This document shows, piece by piece, positions 34,360 to 42,513 of a stretch of DNA of 64,000 nt. This DNA comes from Flagellimonas sp. S3867. GTDB lineage: Bacteria; Bacteroidota; Bacteroidia; Flavobacteriales; Flavobacteriaceae. The stretch is from contig NZ_JACVMN010000002.1 of NCBI RefSeq assembly GCF_014698935.1, forward strand, positions 62,001 through 126,000. Reading direction: 5' to 3'. The notes below the pieces were generated by a model. That model ran no database searches, was not told the DNA's origin, and saw only the letters and a list, made by a program, of their open reading frames with translations. The first letter of the stretch is position 1. Every line of letters starts with the position of its first letter. The translations under genes were made by a program, and so were the position numbers.

Positions 34360-36273
34360 CTAATCCAGTGTTTCAAGCTCGTGTGACAGCTTTTCCCATT
34401 CTTCCATCAAGGATTCCAATTGCTCTTTTTTGCCCTGATATCCATCAAAAAAGCCAGGTTTGGCAATGGTGGCGTCATAATCCATGAGCATTTCATGGTC
34501 GATATTGGCAATATCCTTTTCCAATTGTGAAATTTTCTTTTCGACATTGCTCAATTTGTTCTTGAGCGATTTGACTTTCTTCTGGGCCCGATAATCGTTT
34601 TGCTTTGGTGCTACTTCTGCTTTGGGCTGGGTCTTCTTCTCTCCCTTTTCAATTTTTCTGAAATCTTCTGCCTTTCGCTGTTCCAAATAAAAGTCGATAT
34701 CACCTAAATACTCTTTGATGTTTCCATCTTTGAACTCATAAACCCTATCAGTCAATCCTTGGAGGAAATCACGATCATGTGAAACCAAGATCAGGGTGCC
34801 TTCAAACTTTTGTAAGGCCTGTTTCAATACATTTTTGGATTTGATGTCGAGGTGATTGGTAGGTTCATCCATTACCAACACATTGAAGGGCTGCAACAAC
34901 ATTTTGGCCAATGCCAAACGGTTCCGTTCGCCCCCGGAGAGTACCTTTACATATTTGTCCACCTCATCTCCCCGAAATAAAAAGGATCCGAGAATGTCTC
35001 GCACCTTGCTTCTATTCTTTTCGTTGGCCACATCGATCATGGTATCCAAAACCGTTTTGTTGCCTTCTAAATACTCAGCTTGGTTTTGGGCAAAATATCC
35101 AATTTGGACATTGTGGCCGATCTTCAGTTTTCCGGTATGGTCCAATTCTCCGACCATAATTTTTGCCAAGGTGGTCTTTCCTTGTCCATTTTGACCCACA
35201 AAAGCGGTTTTGCTGCCACGTTCCACCAATAAATCGATGCCCGTTAAGACTTTATTGTCTCCATAATTTTTAGAAAGATCTTCCAGTTCTGCAATCACTT
35301 TTCCCGGTGTAATGGAGACCGGAAACCGCACATTCATCACACTATTGTCCTCTTCATCAACTTCTATGCGTTCAATTTTATCGAGTTTTTTAATTAGCGA
35401 TTGTGCCATGGAGGCCTTGGAAGCCTTCGCACGAAACTTCTCGATAAGTTTTTCTGTCTGCTGTATTTGCTTTTCCTGATTTTTTTGGGCATTTAATTGC
35501 TGATCCATGATTTCCTTGCGGTGCACCAAAAACTTGGAATAGGGTTTATTGTAATCGTAAATTCGACCCAACGAAATTTCTATCGTCCTGTTGGTCACAT
35601 TGTCCAAGAACATTTTATCGTGAGAGACAATAACCACCGCCCCCGAATAATTCTTCAGGAATTGCTCCAACCAAATAATGGATTCAATATCCAAATGGTT
35701 GGTCGGCTCATCCAAAAGCAACACATCATTGTTTTGCAATAAAAGTTTGGCCAATTCAATACGCATTCGCCATCCCCCGGAAAAGGTATCTGTAAGCTTG
35801 TTGAAATCGTCTCGTTTAAAACCCAATCCCATCAGGACTTTCTCGGTATCGCCTTGATAGTTGTAACCACCCAAAATCTCATAACGATGGGTAACATCCG
35901 TCAAATCTATCATTAACTGATTGTACAACCCACTTTCGTAGTCCGTACGCTCTGCAAGCTGTTGATTTATTTCCTCCAGCCTCTGCTCCAAAGACTTGAT
36001 TTCATGAAAGGCTTGATAGGATTCTTCTAAAACAGTTCTTCCGTGCTCAAAATCGATATCTTGTTTTAAAAATCCAATCTTGATATCCTTTTCCATGGCA
36101 ATAGTGCCAGAATCTAGAGCCATTTCCTTGGAAAGCAGTTTCAATAAAGTTGATTTTCCTGCACCGTTCTTTCCAATAAGCCCAACCCGGTCGCCCCCGT
36201 TCAACCGGAACGCGATTTCCTCAAAAAGATATTCGCCCCCAAAAGAGACTGAAAGGTTATGGATATTAAGCAT
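34360..36273 (-). CDS. ABC-F family ATPase
   Basis: This 637-residue soluble protein has two ATPase domains and no membrane segments. Domain 1 has Walker A GKNGAGKS near 37-44, signature FSGGWRMRIELAK and Walker B VLLLDEPTNHLD. Domain 2 has GQNGQGKTT, LSGGERNRLALAK and VLVMDEPTNHLD. A charged linker lies between the domains (KNQEKQIQQTEKLIEKFRAK), and a C-terminal coiled coil of about 90 residues (KVKSLKNKLSNVEKKISQLE) resembles Uup/YdiF. ABC-F proteins act on the ribosome or, like Uup, in DNA-related processes. The C-terminal coiled coil favours the Uup/YdiF group, but an antibiotic-protection role cannot be excluded. Confidence 0.93.
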   Translation of the reverse strand: MLNIHNLSVSFGGEYLFEEIAFRLNGGDRVGLIGKNGAGKSTLLKLLSKEMALDSGTIAMEKDIKIGFLKQDIDFEHGRTVLEESYQAFHEIKSLEQRLEEINQQLAERTDYESGLYNQLMIDLTDVTHRYEILGGYNYQGDTEKVLMGLGFKRDDFNKLTDTFSGGWRMRIELAKLLLQNNDVLLLDEPTNHLDIESIIWLEQFLKNYSGAVVIVSHDKMFLDNVTNRTIEISLGRIYDYNKPYSKFLVHRKEIMDQQLNAQKNQEKQIQQTEKLIEKFRAKASKASMAQSLIKKLDKIERIEVDEEDNSVMNVRFPVSITPGKVIAELEDLSKNYGDNKVLTGIDLLVERGSKTAFVGQNGQGKTTLAKIMVGELDHTGKLKIGHNVQIGYFAQNQAEYLEGNKTVLDTMIDVANEKNRSKVRDILGSFLFRGDEVDKYVKVLSGGERNRLALAKMLLQPFNVLVMDEPTNHLDIKSKNVLKQALQKFEGTLILVSHDRDFLQGLTDRVYEFKDGNIKEYLGDIDFYLEQRKAEDFRKIEKGEKKTQPKAEVAPKQNDYRAQKKVKSLKNKLSNVEKKISQLEKDIANIDHEMLMDYDATIAKPGFFDGYQGKKEQLESLMEEWEKLSHELETLD

Positions 36274-36365
36274 ATTGGTTATAAAAATTCATTATGTTAA
36301 AATCGACTTTTGGTATTGTCATGGAACCGCAAAAATAACTACAAATCTTACCTTTGTTAAAAGCC

Positions 36366-36764
36366 ATGCAAATGTTAAAAAAAGGAAGCAAACTCTACAG
36401 TATTTTAACAGGAAGTTGTCCTAAATGTCATCAGGAGAGCATGTACCAGAACACCAATCCGTACGCCATTTCGCAATTATTCAAAATGCATGAGCGCTGT
36501 TCCAATTGCAATACAAAATACAAAATCGAACCTTCGTTCTTCTATGGTTCAATGTATGTAAGCTATGGTGTGGGAATTGCTTTTGCGGCTGCAGCTTTTG
36601 TAATAGCCTTTTTGATTTTGGATGCATCATTGGTAAATACCTTTATTGCCATTGTAGCCACTCTAATCGTATTTTTGCCCATAATTGTACGTTTATCGCG
36701 AAACATCTGGATTAATTTCTTCATAAAGTACGAGCCTGGGATAGCAAGTCAGGTTGGGCAATAA
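36366..36764 (+). CDS. DUF983 zinc-ribbon membrane protein
   Basis: The start is ATG 36366 or 36372 (MLKKGSKLYSILTGSC); the longer frame begins with TTG. The protein is about 132 residues. The N-terminal part carries two cysteine pairs, CPKC near 20 and CSNC near 46, forming a likely zinc ribbon. Two hydrophobic helices follow (YVSYGVGIAFAAAAFVIAFL and VNTFIAIVATLIVFLPIIVR). This matches DUF983, whose members are small inner-membrane proteins found near cytochrome oxidase genes in some bacteria. Here no such neighbour exists. It is divergent from the ABC-F gene. Confidence 0.9.
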   Translation: MQMLKKGSKLYSILTGSCPKCHQESMYQNTNPYAISQLFKMHERCSNCNTKYKIEPSFFYGSMYVSYGVGIAFAAAAFVIAFLILDASLVNTFIAIVATLIVFLPIIVRLSRNIWINFFIKYEPGIASQVGQ

Positions 36765-36783
36765 TAAATTGACTTAAATAGCG

Positions 36784-37041
36784 CCTTCCCTTGCCATGGG
36801 AAGGTGGATTGACACAAAGTGTCAAGACGGAAGGGATTGATTTCCGCAAACAAGCTCCTCACCCTTTTTAGAGGGAGGTGACCACCTTCCGTGGACGGAG
36901 TGGGTGTTCTGAAGACTCTACCCTTTCCGTCCCTTCGGGACACCTTTCCCTACAAAGGGAAAGGAACAAGTGAGATTAAACAAAAAAAACTCCTCACCCT
37001 TTTTAGGGGGAGGTGTCCCGCTTTGTGGGACGGAGGGGGTA
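36784..37041. repeat. Cluster 1 of two-hairpin palindromic repeats (four copies)
   Basis: The four copies lie at 36784-36840, 36855-36907, 36919-36964 (inverted) and 36991-37041. Each has hairpin 1 (CCTTCCC-type arm, loop, GGGAAGG-type arm), then TG, hairpin 2 and a tail like ACGGAAGGG or CGGAGGGGGT. Hairpin 2 differs between copies but stays paired: TTGACA/TGTCAA, CCAC/GTGG, GTCCC/GGGAC. The last copy forms the 3' end of the FAD oxidoreductase gene. The 238 bases between the two genes consist almost wholly of these repeats. Confidence 0.8.
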
Positions 37042-38082
37042 TTTTTTGATAAATCGGTTAATATCAATTTCCGAATCAAGACCGCTTCCCTTTTCAATAG
37101 CATTGAACAGCTGCTGCGAAGCATAGGGAGCAATAAGTACACCCCTAGATCCTAACCCGTTCAGCACAAACAGGTTTTTATGTTCCGGGTGTTGGCCCAC
37201 CAAAGGTCTCCTATCTACAACCGTTGGCCGAATTCCGGCTACATGGTCAACCACCTCGAAATCACATTTCAGAAAGGTCTTTAGTTTTTCCAATAATTCT
37301 GTTTTCGCTTCTTGGGTAGGTTCGTTGGTCTTGTCCTTCCATTTATAAGTGGCCCCCACAAGGTATAGATCTTCCCTTAAGGGAATGGTGAAAACGGACG
37401 ACTTTACCACATTCGTCTCTTGGTATGCCGGAGCTTTAATGATCAACAGTTCACCTTTGGTACCATTTAAGGGCAGATAGCCAAAAAACGGGTTGGTTTT
37501 AAGCCCGTAGCCCTCGCAAAAAACAATTTGCCTGGCATTTATCGATTTATAGGAAATATGGTCCAAGGAAGCGGTAAAACAATCAAAGTCAAAGGGTTCT
37601 GAAGTCAAAAGCGCTTTTTGGCTCAAATATTCCGCATACGAAGTGAGCAACGTTCTGGTATTTATCCGTCCGGTATATTTTACCTCACCAAACCCGAAGG
37701 GGGCATCGATGTTTGGATTTTGGTTTTTGAGAATCTTTGTCGACAAAAAATAATCGAGACCCGGACGGTCCGCAGCTTCAAACCAGGCATTCTGCTCCTC
37801 AATGGAAGCAAACTTTCGCAACACCGGAATTTTATGGTCCAGTGTAATGCCCAATTTCTTTTCCATATGTTGGTAAAACGGCATTGCCATCTCCAATTGT
37901 TCCTTGGCTTTCCAGGCTAGGGTAAACCGTTTTAAAATAACGGGATTGTAAAGCCCGCCAGCCACCAACGAAGCTTGCTGTGAGTCATCGGAAATTACCT
38001 TAAATGATCTGCCTTCTTTTTCAAGAGTTTCACAAAACGATATTCCGGCCAATCCTAGGCCAACAATCAGATAATCGAGCAT
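37003..38082 (-). CDS. FAD-dependent oxidoreductase (DAO family)
   Basis: This is a 359-residue flavoprotein with the N-terminal dinucleotide motif in DYLIVGLGLAGISFCETLEK (GLGLAG, residues 8-13, with the glycine pattern slightly relaxed). DAO-family features are ASLVAGGLYNPVI near 37-50 and, near the C-terminus, HVAGIRPTVVDRRPLVGQHP and NGLGSRGVLIAPY. Family members oxidise amines or amino acids or, as MnmC-like domains, modify tRNA wobble uridine. There is no methyltransferase part here. The last 12 residues (YPLRPTKRDTSP) and the stop codon are encoded by an inserted palindromic repeat, so the native C-terminus has been replaced. It is probably still functional, since the fold ends before that point. 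Confidence 0.88.
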   Translation of the reverse strand: MLDYLIVGLGLAGISFCETLEKEGRSFKVISDDSQQASLVAGGLYNPVILKRFTLAWKAKEQLEMAMPFYQHMEKKLGITLDHKIPVLRKFASIEEQNAWFEAADRPGLDYFLSTKILKNQNPNIDAPFGFGEVKYTGRINTRTLLTSYAEYLSQKALLTSEPFDFDCFTASLDHISYKSINARQIVFCEGYGLKTNPFFGYLPLNGTKGELLIIKAPAYQETNVVKSSVFTIPLREDLYLVGATYKWKDKTNEPTQEAKTELLEKLKTFLKCDFEVVDHVAGIRPTVVDRRPLVGQHPEHKNLFVLNGLGSRGVLIAPYASQQLFNAIEKGSGLDSEIDINRFIKKYPLRPTKRDTSP

Positions 38083-38086
38083 GTTG

Positions 38087-38094
38087 CAAAAGTA
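38087..38094 (-). promoter_or_regulatory. -7 promoter box close to the FAD oxidoreductase start
   Basis: On the minus strand this reads TACTTTTG (TAnnTTTG), only four bases before the ATG. A normal -7 to start distance would put transcription at or just before the start codon, that is a leaderless or nearly leaderless mRNA. Confidence 0.4.
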
Positions 38095-38136
38095 AGGAAG
38101 GATGTTGGATATTGGTTAAGGGTTAAGGGCGAGAAA

Positions 38137-38209
38137 GGGTTTAGGGTTTAGGGTTTAGGGTTTAGGGTTTAGGGTTTAGGGTTTAGGGTTTAGGGTTTAG
38201 GGTTTAGGG
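38137..38209 (+). repeat. Tandem heptamer TTTAGGG x 10
   Basis: Ten perfect TTTAGGG units run from 38140 to 38209 after a GGG. This is identical to the plant telomere repeat but here a simple-sequence tract in the 348-base spacer between two genes. The rest of the spacer (38210-38430) holds low-complexity CCTTTNACCC sequence and a partial CTGAGCAAAGCC motif but no gene. Confidence 0.95.
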
Positions 38210-38430
38210 AAAATAATTGTTTATTGATTAATGACAACTGTACACTGATTGTTGAAAACCTTTTCACCTTCCACCTTCCACCTTTCACCCTTTACCCATT
38301 TACCCCTTTACCCACGCTGAGCAAAGCCCAAGCGTCAACCCAAAAAGCCCATCCGTCAATTCGCACCCAGATCGCCCTACCAACTCCCCTAACTTGGATT
38401 CAATTTGATAACCTTTAAATTTTTAAACCT

Positions 38431-40296
38431 ATGGAAAAGAAACACTTACTCCATTTGGCCCTTGCCCTAGGGCTTGTTGTTTTGGTCATATCGGCCTGTA
38501 GCAAAGACGATGATTGTGAAAAAGAAACCTATTACCTTGATTTTGACAAAGACGGCTACGGTGATAGCTCCAAATCAGAGACCGCCTGTAAAAAACCCGA
38601 AGGCAACTATGTGCTGGTGGGTGGCGATACCAATGATGAGGACGCCAATGTAAACCCAGACTGTACCAAGGAATTCTATGAAGACAAAGATGATGACGGC
38701 TTTGGTACCGGAAATCCCATTTTGTTCTGTGAAAACCCCGATGACACCAAATTTGCCACAGTAGACGGAGATACCAACGATTTGGACGCCAACATAAACC
38801 CCGATTGTAAAAACGAATTCTTTGTGGACGGCGACGGCGACGGCTTTGGTGCCGGAGATGCCATATTGGCCTGCAACAACCCCGATGACACCAAGTACGC
38901 CCCAAAAGGCGGCGACCCCGACGATACCAACGATGCCATTACCCCCGAAACCGGAGAATGCGAAACACCTACAAAATATTATGTAGATGAAGATGACGAT
39001 GGTTATGGTCTGGAAAGCGAATTTGTACTTTCTTGCGTGGTGCCCGAAGGCAACTACACCGATAACGACGCTGCCTTTGACTGTAATGATAATGATGATA
39101 AAATTAACCCCGAAGTGGATGTCACGTATTATTTAGACGAAGACGGAGACCTTTATGGCGACCCCAACGCTGCAACCATGATTGTAAAAGCCTGCGATGA
39201 AGCACCGGCCAATCATGTACTCGACAATACCGATTGTAATGATGGGGACGAAAACGTAAACCCCGGGGTTGAGATTACCTATTATTTAGATGCGGACGAC
39301 GATGGTTATGGCAATAGCAACGAGTCTGATATTAGGAGTGCATGCGAAGAGGCACCACTTTTCGATTACGCCTTGGAAGGTGGTGACTGTAACGACCAAA
39401 ACCCGGAAGTAAATATAAATGCCTCTGGCCAGATCACCTATTACCAAGATTTGGATGATGACGATTTTGGTAACTCCAGCATATCCGAGACCTTGGATGT
39501 TTGCGATCCGCTACCAAATTACAATTACGCCCTGCAAGGCGGTGACTGTGACGACAACAATGGGGATGCTTACCCTGGATCACAATCTACCGCAGGGTTT
39601 ATTATAAACGATTGCAACGCCCGTAGCGGCGATATTTGGACGGGGGCAAATTTTGAATTTGATAAAGGTCCCAATCAACCACATGGATTAAACGCAAATC
39701 AAGACCATATTACCGAAAATGTATGGTTTACAAGACCAGTACATCTTGATTCTGACGGCTTCGGAATCGGCGCTCACCCTCCTATCTATAATTACAAATG
39801 GTGGCTGGATACTTTTGGAACAGGACCAACCATACATGTTCCATCTGACGATGATTGTGATTTAGAAGCTGAATTTTTTGACAGTATGTCAAACGCTGTA
39901 AAAGATTTTAACACCATTGCTCCTCAAGGGGGTACCAAAAGAGCGCGTTGGGCCATTGTGGAGCAAAGTGGCAACACCCAAGCTTGGCAAGGTTTTGACA
40001 TCTATGGTAAATTGGGAGATTCCGAGAATTTTTATTCCCTGAACAATGTTTTGACAATGTTAGAAATGCTTGCGACTAATGACAATCCTGAGGCCGTCTC
40101 AGATGACTTTGGGATTACTTATGACAACAATTACATTCAGATTAAACCATCTACTTCTCAAGAGTGGAGTGATTATGTTGAAGGCGTATTGCTTGGCGTT
40201 TACCTACCCGATGAGGATATTTACTTTACGCTCACCTTTGGTGCCATTGGCGATGCGGGTGCTATAAGCTATACCCGTTCCACGCCCAACAATTAA
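38431..40296 (+). CDS. Lipoprotein with seven MopE-like metal-binding repeats
   Basis: This 621-residue lipoprotein has its lipobox at about 22-26 (VISAC). Residues about 35-390 hold seven repeats of some 45-50 residues with the pattern YYxDxDxDGYG ... C ... P ... DCNDxDxxxNP, for example TYYLDADDDGYGNSNESD and GGDCNDQNPEVN. This is the putative metal-binding motif found in MopE and many surface proteins, in which the DxDxDG loop resembles calcium-binding EF-hand-like loops. Repeats 1-3 have DTND or DPDD in place of DCND. The last 230 residues form a separate domain (from NARSGDIWTGANFEFDKGPN) I do not recognise. The neighbourhood is repeat-rich. A terminator follows directly. Confidence 0.88.
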   Translation: MEKKHLLHLALALGLVVLVISACSKDDDCEKETYYLDFDKDGYGDSSKSETACKKPEGNYVLVGGDTNDEDANVNPDCTKEFYEDKDDDGFGTGNPILFCENPDDTKFATVDGDTNDLDANINPDCKNEFFVDGDGDGFGAGDAILACNNPDDTKYAPKGGDPDDTNDAITPETGECETPTKYYVDEDDDGYGLESEFVLSCVVPEGNYTDNDAAFDCNDNDDKINPEVDVTYYLDEDGDLYGDPNAATMIVKACDEAPANHVLDNTDCNDGDENVNPGVEITYYLDADDDGYGNSNESDIRSACEEAPLFDYALEGGDCNDQNPEVNINASGQITYYQDLDDDDFGNSSISETLDVCDPLPNYNYALQGGDCDDNNGDAYPGSQSTAGFIINDCNARSGDIWTGANFEFDKGPNQPHGLNANQDHITENVWFTRPVHLDSDGFGIGAHPPIYNYKWWLDTFGTGPTIHVPSDDDCDLEAEFFDSMSNAVKDFNTIAPQGGTKRARWAIVEQSGNTQAWQGFDIYGKLGDSENFYSLNNVLTMLEMLATNDNPEAVSDDFGITYDNNYIQIKPSTSQEWSDYVEGVLLGVYLPDEDIYFTLTFGAIGDAGAISYTRSTPNN

Positions 40297-40347
40297 TTAA
40301 GCACCCATATTGCGCTAACCTAAATTTTTAGGTTGCAGTTTCGAAGG

Positions 40348-40372
40348 CCCCGGGAAATTTCCCGGGGTTTTT
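40348..40372 (+). terminator. Terminator of the MopE-like lipoprotein gene
   Basis: CCCCGGGAAA and TTTCCCGGGG form a perfect dyad (20 bases, small loop at its centre) followed by TTTTT. It lies about 50 bases after the stop codon. Confidence 0.75.
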
Positions 40373-40410
40373 GTTTGGCATAAAAATAAAAAACAGCTCC
40401 CCACCCGTAC

Positions 40411-40428
40411 CCTGAGCAAAGTCGAAGG
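40411..40428 (+). repeat. Short interspersed repeat CCTGAGCAAAGTCGAAGG
   Basis: This is close to the motif at 16493-16510 (16 of 18 bases). It stands at the left edge of the second palindromic-repeat cluster. Confidence 0.5.
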
Positions 40429-40464
40429 AAGGGAAAAGAACAAGTTGGCACAAATAAAAGAACT

Positions 40465-40991
40465 CCTTCCCTTAGCCAAGGGAAGGTGGATTGACATAAA
40501 ATGTCAAGACGGAAGGGATTGAAACACGGCATCAAGACGGAAGGGATTGTTTTACACACACAACCTAATTCCTCACCTTGGACAAGGGGAGGTGGTTCCA
40601 ATTTTTATTGGAACCGGAGGGGATTGACCTTCAAACTGTTTTATTATTATTAAAAACTACCCTTTCCGTCCCTTCGGGACACCTTTCCCTACAGAGGGAA
40701 AGGAGCAAGTTGGCACAAACAAAAGAACTCCTTCCCTTGGCCAAGGAAGGTGGATTGACATAAAATGTCAAGACGGAAGGGATTGAAAACATTACTGTTC
40801 TACCCTTTCCGTCCCTTCGGGACACCTTTCCCTACAGAGGAAAGGAGCAAGTTGGCACAAACAAAAGAACTCCTTCCCTTGGCCAAGGGAAGGTGGATTG
40901 ACATAAAATGTCAAGACGGAAGGGATTGAAAACATTACTGTTCTACCCTTTCCGTCCCTTCGGGACACCTTTCCCTACAGAGGGAAAGGAG
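40465..40991. repeat. Cluster 2 of two-hairpin palindromic repeats (seven copies)
   Basis: The copies lie at 40465-40522, 40571-40625, 40729-40786 and 40871-40930 in one orientation, and at about 40658-40706, 40801-40848 and 40944-40991 in the other. They share the plan hairpin 1 - TG - hairpin 2 - CGGA(A/G)GGG tail with cluster 1. Hairpin 2 of the second copy is a nine-pair stem, GGTTCCAAT/ATTGGAACC. The others have TTGACA/TGTCAA or GTCCC/GGGAC. The 706 bases between the MopE-like and DUF559 genes consist of these repeats and short linkers. No genes are seen there. Confidence 0.8.
40658..40943 (+). repeat. 143-bp tandem duplication inside cluster 2
   Basis: Unit 1 (40658-40800) and unit 2 (40801-40943) are nearly identical; single-base indels in G-runs cancel out, so both are 143 bp. 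Each holds one inverted and one direct palindromic repeat with the linker GTTGGCACAAACAAAAG. The first 48 bases of a third unit follow and lead straight to the DUF559 gene. Confidence 0.85.
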
Positions 40992-41002
40992 CTTTAGTTT
41001 GT

Positions 41003-41356
41003 TTATTTAAAATGGGATCGAATCTCCTGAAGTACGGAACGTAGATTTTCGAACACCATTTTATTCTCAAAACGGATTACGGTAAACCCCAAACCTTCAA
41101 GATTTTTTGTTCTTTTCAAATCCTTTTCCTCAGCGGTTGGATTCATATGCACTTCCCCATCCAGTTCAATAATGAGCCTCTCCGAAGCACAATAAAAATC
41201 CACAATATAGCGGTCTATACTATGCTGCCTCCTGAACTTTCGGCCTTCCAATTTTTTGTTTTGCAACTGTTTCCAAAGATACGCTTCGGCCGGGGTCAGG
41301 TTTTGGCGTAATTCTTTTCGGTATGGCCTAAGATTTGGGTCGTCGTGCCTTTTCAT
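41003..41356 (-). CDS. DUF559 (Vsr-like) endonuclease domain protein
   Basis: This 117-residue protein of the DUF559 family has a Vsr/PD-(D/E)XK-related nuclease fold. Typical features are LRQNLTPAEAYLWKQLQNKK at about 12-31, the FRRQHSIDRYIVDFYC segment at about 39-54 (D in the VDFYC strand), and LIIELDGEVH near 60-69, which holds the expected E/D catalytic acids. The FTVIRFENKMVFEN strand is near the end. The nuclease core looks complete. It has no operon partner. Both sides carry the same palindromic repeat in the same orientation (40944-40991 and 41398-41444), leaving about 400 bp between them, so gene and repeats may move together. Activity is untested for most of the family. Confidence 0.88.
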   Translation of the reverse strand: MKRHDDPNLRPYRKELRQNLTPAEAYLWKQLQNKKLEGRKFRRQHSIDRYIVDFYCASERLIIELDGEVHMNPTAEEKDLKRTKNLEGLGFTVIRFENKMVFENLRSVLQEIRSHFK

Positions 41357-41397
41357 TTTATCATACCAAAATAATGAAAAAGATGATGTGGTTTACA

Positions 41398-41444
41398 CCC
41401 TTTCCGTCCCTTCGGGACACCTTTCCCAGCAGAGGGAAAGGAGC
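41398..41444 (-). repeat. Palindromic repeat on the far side of the DUF559 gene
   Basis: This has the same type and orientation as 40944-40991: stems CCTTTCCC/GGGAAAGG and GTCCC/GGGAC, 44 of about 47 bases alike by eye. It brackets the DUF559 gene as a direct repeat. Confidence 0.75.
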
Positions 41445-41465
41445 TATTAGAAATGACATTTATAA

Positions 41466-41495
41466 AATAAAAAACGCCGCTCAATTGAGCGGCGT
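41466..41495 (-). terminator. Terminator of the gldKLMN operon
   Basis: ACGCCGCTCAA and TTGAGCGGCGT form a perfect 22-base dyad, and the A-run to its left gives a U-tract on the minus strand. It lies about 90 bases past the gldN stop. A second, weaker hairpin (TCCCGA/TCGGGA, 41534-41551) lies between. Confidence 0.78.
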
Positions 41496-41587
41496 CTGTA
41501 TGATTTGAATTGGAAATATAATTGTTTGTGGTATCCCGATCTACGTCGGGATTAATTCGAATTACCAAATTAAAATTTGGATTCTCA

Positions 41588-42490
41588 TTAATAAGCCCAC
41601 ATATCTTGTTCCCTGTCTCGGATAACCTCTTTGATACGTTTGGCTTCCAATAGTTGGAACAAGGCATTGTCAAAAACGTAGTCGTCAATCTCACGATCAC
41701 CGTGAACATTGTCTTCTTTATAGATCACTGCGTTAAAACGACGTGCGTTCAACAGCATGTCATAGGAGATTGGTCGGGCCGAGTTGCGCTGGTTATACAC
41801 CTTTGCTTCGTGTAGAATTTGTCTTGCAGCTGGATACCAGACCCAAAACAATTCTACTTTGTTCTCTCCCGGATCTACAGATTCGTCATCGACAAAGTTT
41901 ACATCAGGTGCTACTGGTGCTATACCCAACAGCCTATATTTTAATTCTCCCTGACGCTTATCGAAATACCAGATTCCTTTGGTACGATATTCTTCAATAT
42001 CAGCTGCATTTAAATCTCTTTGGTTTATAAATTCCGCAGAAATCTGTTCTCCAGCGTTCAATTGCTCATATCCAAGGTCGGTGGTATCGACTTTACTCAA
42101 TGTAGCGCTTAAATCCTCAAACTTTCGCTTTTCAGTGAAGTATGAATCCGTATATACCTCGGTCAAATTTCCATTTTTGATGTTCTTCATCAAAACGTGG
42201 TAGAGTGACCTTCTATCCGCTCCAATACCTATGGTATCGGTTGGGTAGTATAATGGAAAATTAACACGCTCATCCAAGTCAATCACTTCCCAAATGGTTT
42301 TGGACCAAAGGATATCCCTATCATCCACATAACCATATTTTAGGGGAGCATCATTGTCTTGCTCTATTTGAGCTTCGGTCTTTTTCCCGACATCATCTGG
42401 CAACTTGGCGTTCAAAATGTTCGCCTGGGCCATCATTGATACTGGCAATAAGCTTAAAGCTCCAATTAAAAATGCATTTTTCCAATTCAT
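41588..42490 (-). CDS. gldN: Gliding motility / type IX secretion protein GldN
   Basis: GldN is a periplasmic component of the type IX secretion system that works with GldK in a ring attached to the outer membrane. The protein is 300 residues with a signal peptide ending in SMMAQA. Family marks are the DDRDILWSKTIWEVIDLDER segment at about 57-76, NFPLYYP, and the C-terminal region with WFDKR-like WYFDKRQGELKYRLLGIAPV and ELFWVWYPAARQILHEAKVY. It is the last gene of gldKLMN, 23 bases after gldM, and is followed by a strong terminator. No T9SS cargo-type C-terminal domain is seen, as expected for a machine component. Confidence 0.96.
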   Translation of the reverse strand: MNWKNAFLIGALSLLPVSMMAQANILNAKLPDDVGKKTEAQIEQDNDAPLKYGYVDDRDILWSKTIWEVIDLDERVNFPLYYPTDTIGIGADRRSLYHVLMKNIKNGNLTEVYTDSYFTEKRKFEDLSATLSKVDTTDLGYEQLNAGEQISAEFINQRDLNAADIEEYRTKGIWYFDKRQGELKYRLLGIAPVAPDVNFVDDESVDPGENKVELFWVWYPAARQILHEAKVYNQRNSARPISYDMLLNARRFNAVIYKEDNVHGDREIDDYVFDNALFQLLEAKRIKEVIRDREQDMWAY

Positions 42491-42513
42491 GATTTACTAA
42501 CTTCTATACTTTA

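Noticed and set aside
38137..38209. CRISPR-like array
   Set aside because: The unit is seven bases, perfect and without spacers. It is a simple tandem repeat.
40380..41000. Short ORFs in cluster 2
   Set aside because: They translate palindromic repeats (for example PSVPSGHLS, LAKGRSSF) in several frames and stop at repeat borders. They are not genes.
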